NCBI GenBank assembly: GCA_029237755.1 | Contig: JAQZBT010000018.1 | Coordinates: 1-12,204, forward strand | Reading direction: 5' to 3' | DNA: 12,204 nucleotides | Source: Candidatus Saccharimonadota bacterium | GTDB lineage: Bacteria > Patescibacteriota > Saccharimonadia > UBA4664 | Shown: positions 12,120 through 12,204 of the stretch, in pieces | Layout: each line of letters opens with the position of its first letter | Numbering within the stretch: position 1 is the stretch's first letter | Made by a program: the position numbers and the translations under genes | Notes under the pieces: generated by a model | Seen by the model: the letters and a program-made list of their open reading frames with translations, nothing else | What the model was told of the DNA's origin: nothing | Database searches by the model: none

Positions 12120-12204
12120 GCAGGTATTTACCCGTCAGCGACTTCTTATCGGCGCCAAGCTCGCGCGGCGTTCCCTCGAATATCACCTCGCCGCCCCGGT
12201 GTCC
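12109..12204 (-). CDS. uvrA: C-terminal tail of excinuclease UvrA (partial)
   Basis: The minus-strand frame from base 12204 to TGA at 12111-12109 encodes 31 residues: G-H-R-G-G-E-V-I-F-E-G-T-P-R-E-L, then K-K-S-L-T-G-K-Y-L and a four-residue end. This is the classic C-terminal signature of UvrA, the DNA-damage-recognition ATPase of nucleotide excision repair, where G-G-E-(V/I)-x-x-E-G-T-P and S-x-T-G-x-Y-L follow the last ABC motifs. Most of the gene lies beyond the window. A UvrA paralogue or other UvrA-like ABC protein would look similar at this short length. It overlaps the next gene by 11 bases. Confidence 0.8.
   Translation of the reverse strand, partial: GHRGGEVIFEGTPRELGADKKSLTGKYLHGA

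Noticed and set aside
1..12204. tRNA, rRNA, insertion sequences, integrase, CRISPR arrays
   Set aside because: Intergenic gaps are short and none shows a cloverleaf, terminal inverted repeats, transposase motifs or regularly spaced repeats.

Overview
The window carries about a dozen compact bacterial genes, mostly concerned with the cell envelope and sensing. It has no rRNA, tRNA, CRISPR array or mobile element that I can recognise. DNA is GC-rich and spacing is tight; the longest gene-free stretches are 1627-1807, 8502-8675 and 4020-4181, all under 200 bases, and each looks like a promoter region. TGA is used as a stop (for example at 3222-3224, 6822-6824 and 9627-9629), so this is the ordinary bacterial code. 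Several genes start 6-8 bases after a -10-like hexamer (leaderless style). The histidine kinase carries an H-Q-L-K-x-P phosphorylation box. Small genes, leaderless promoters and that box fit a Patescibacteria (Saccharibacteria-like) lineage, but this is a weak inference and other phyla such as Chloroflexota are not excluded.

Layout. 1-1626 (-): membrane histidine kinase, cut by the window start. 1808-2341 (+): NUDIX hydrolase of the ADP-ribose pyrophosphatase type. A strong shared hairpin at 2361-2388 separates it from a two-gene minus-strand operon, a sugar-phosphate nucleotidyltransferase (3222-4019) followed by a PhyH-type Fe(II)/2-oxoglutarate dioxygenase (2426-3187). Reading away from that operon are a stand-alone PAS protein (4182-4601), a small membrane protein (4703-4945) and an overlapping secreted or anchored protein with seven cysteine pairs (4926-5900).

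The centre (5908-9629) is a likely glucan locus. A cellulose-synthase-like processive GT2 enzyme (6822-8501, -) is followed after 5 bases by a secreted GH16 glucanase (5908-6816, -). A second, membrane-anchored GH16 enzyme (8676-9629, +) is transcribed divergently. Together they suggest that a beta-glucan is made and extruded by the GT2 protein and trimmed or remodelled outside the membrane.

The right side holds a ferritin-like protein with two C-terminal SAP/Rho-N-like motifs (9714-10529, +), a shared hairpin terminator (10550-10577) and an SH3b-like lipoprotein (10599-11264, -). It ends with an overlapping minus-strand string: the uvrA 3' end (12109-12204), a YdeI/OmdA-family protein (11562-12119) and a 70-residue protein of unknown function (11343-11555).
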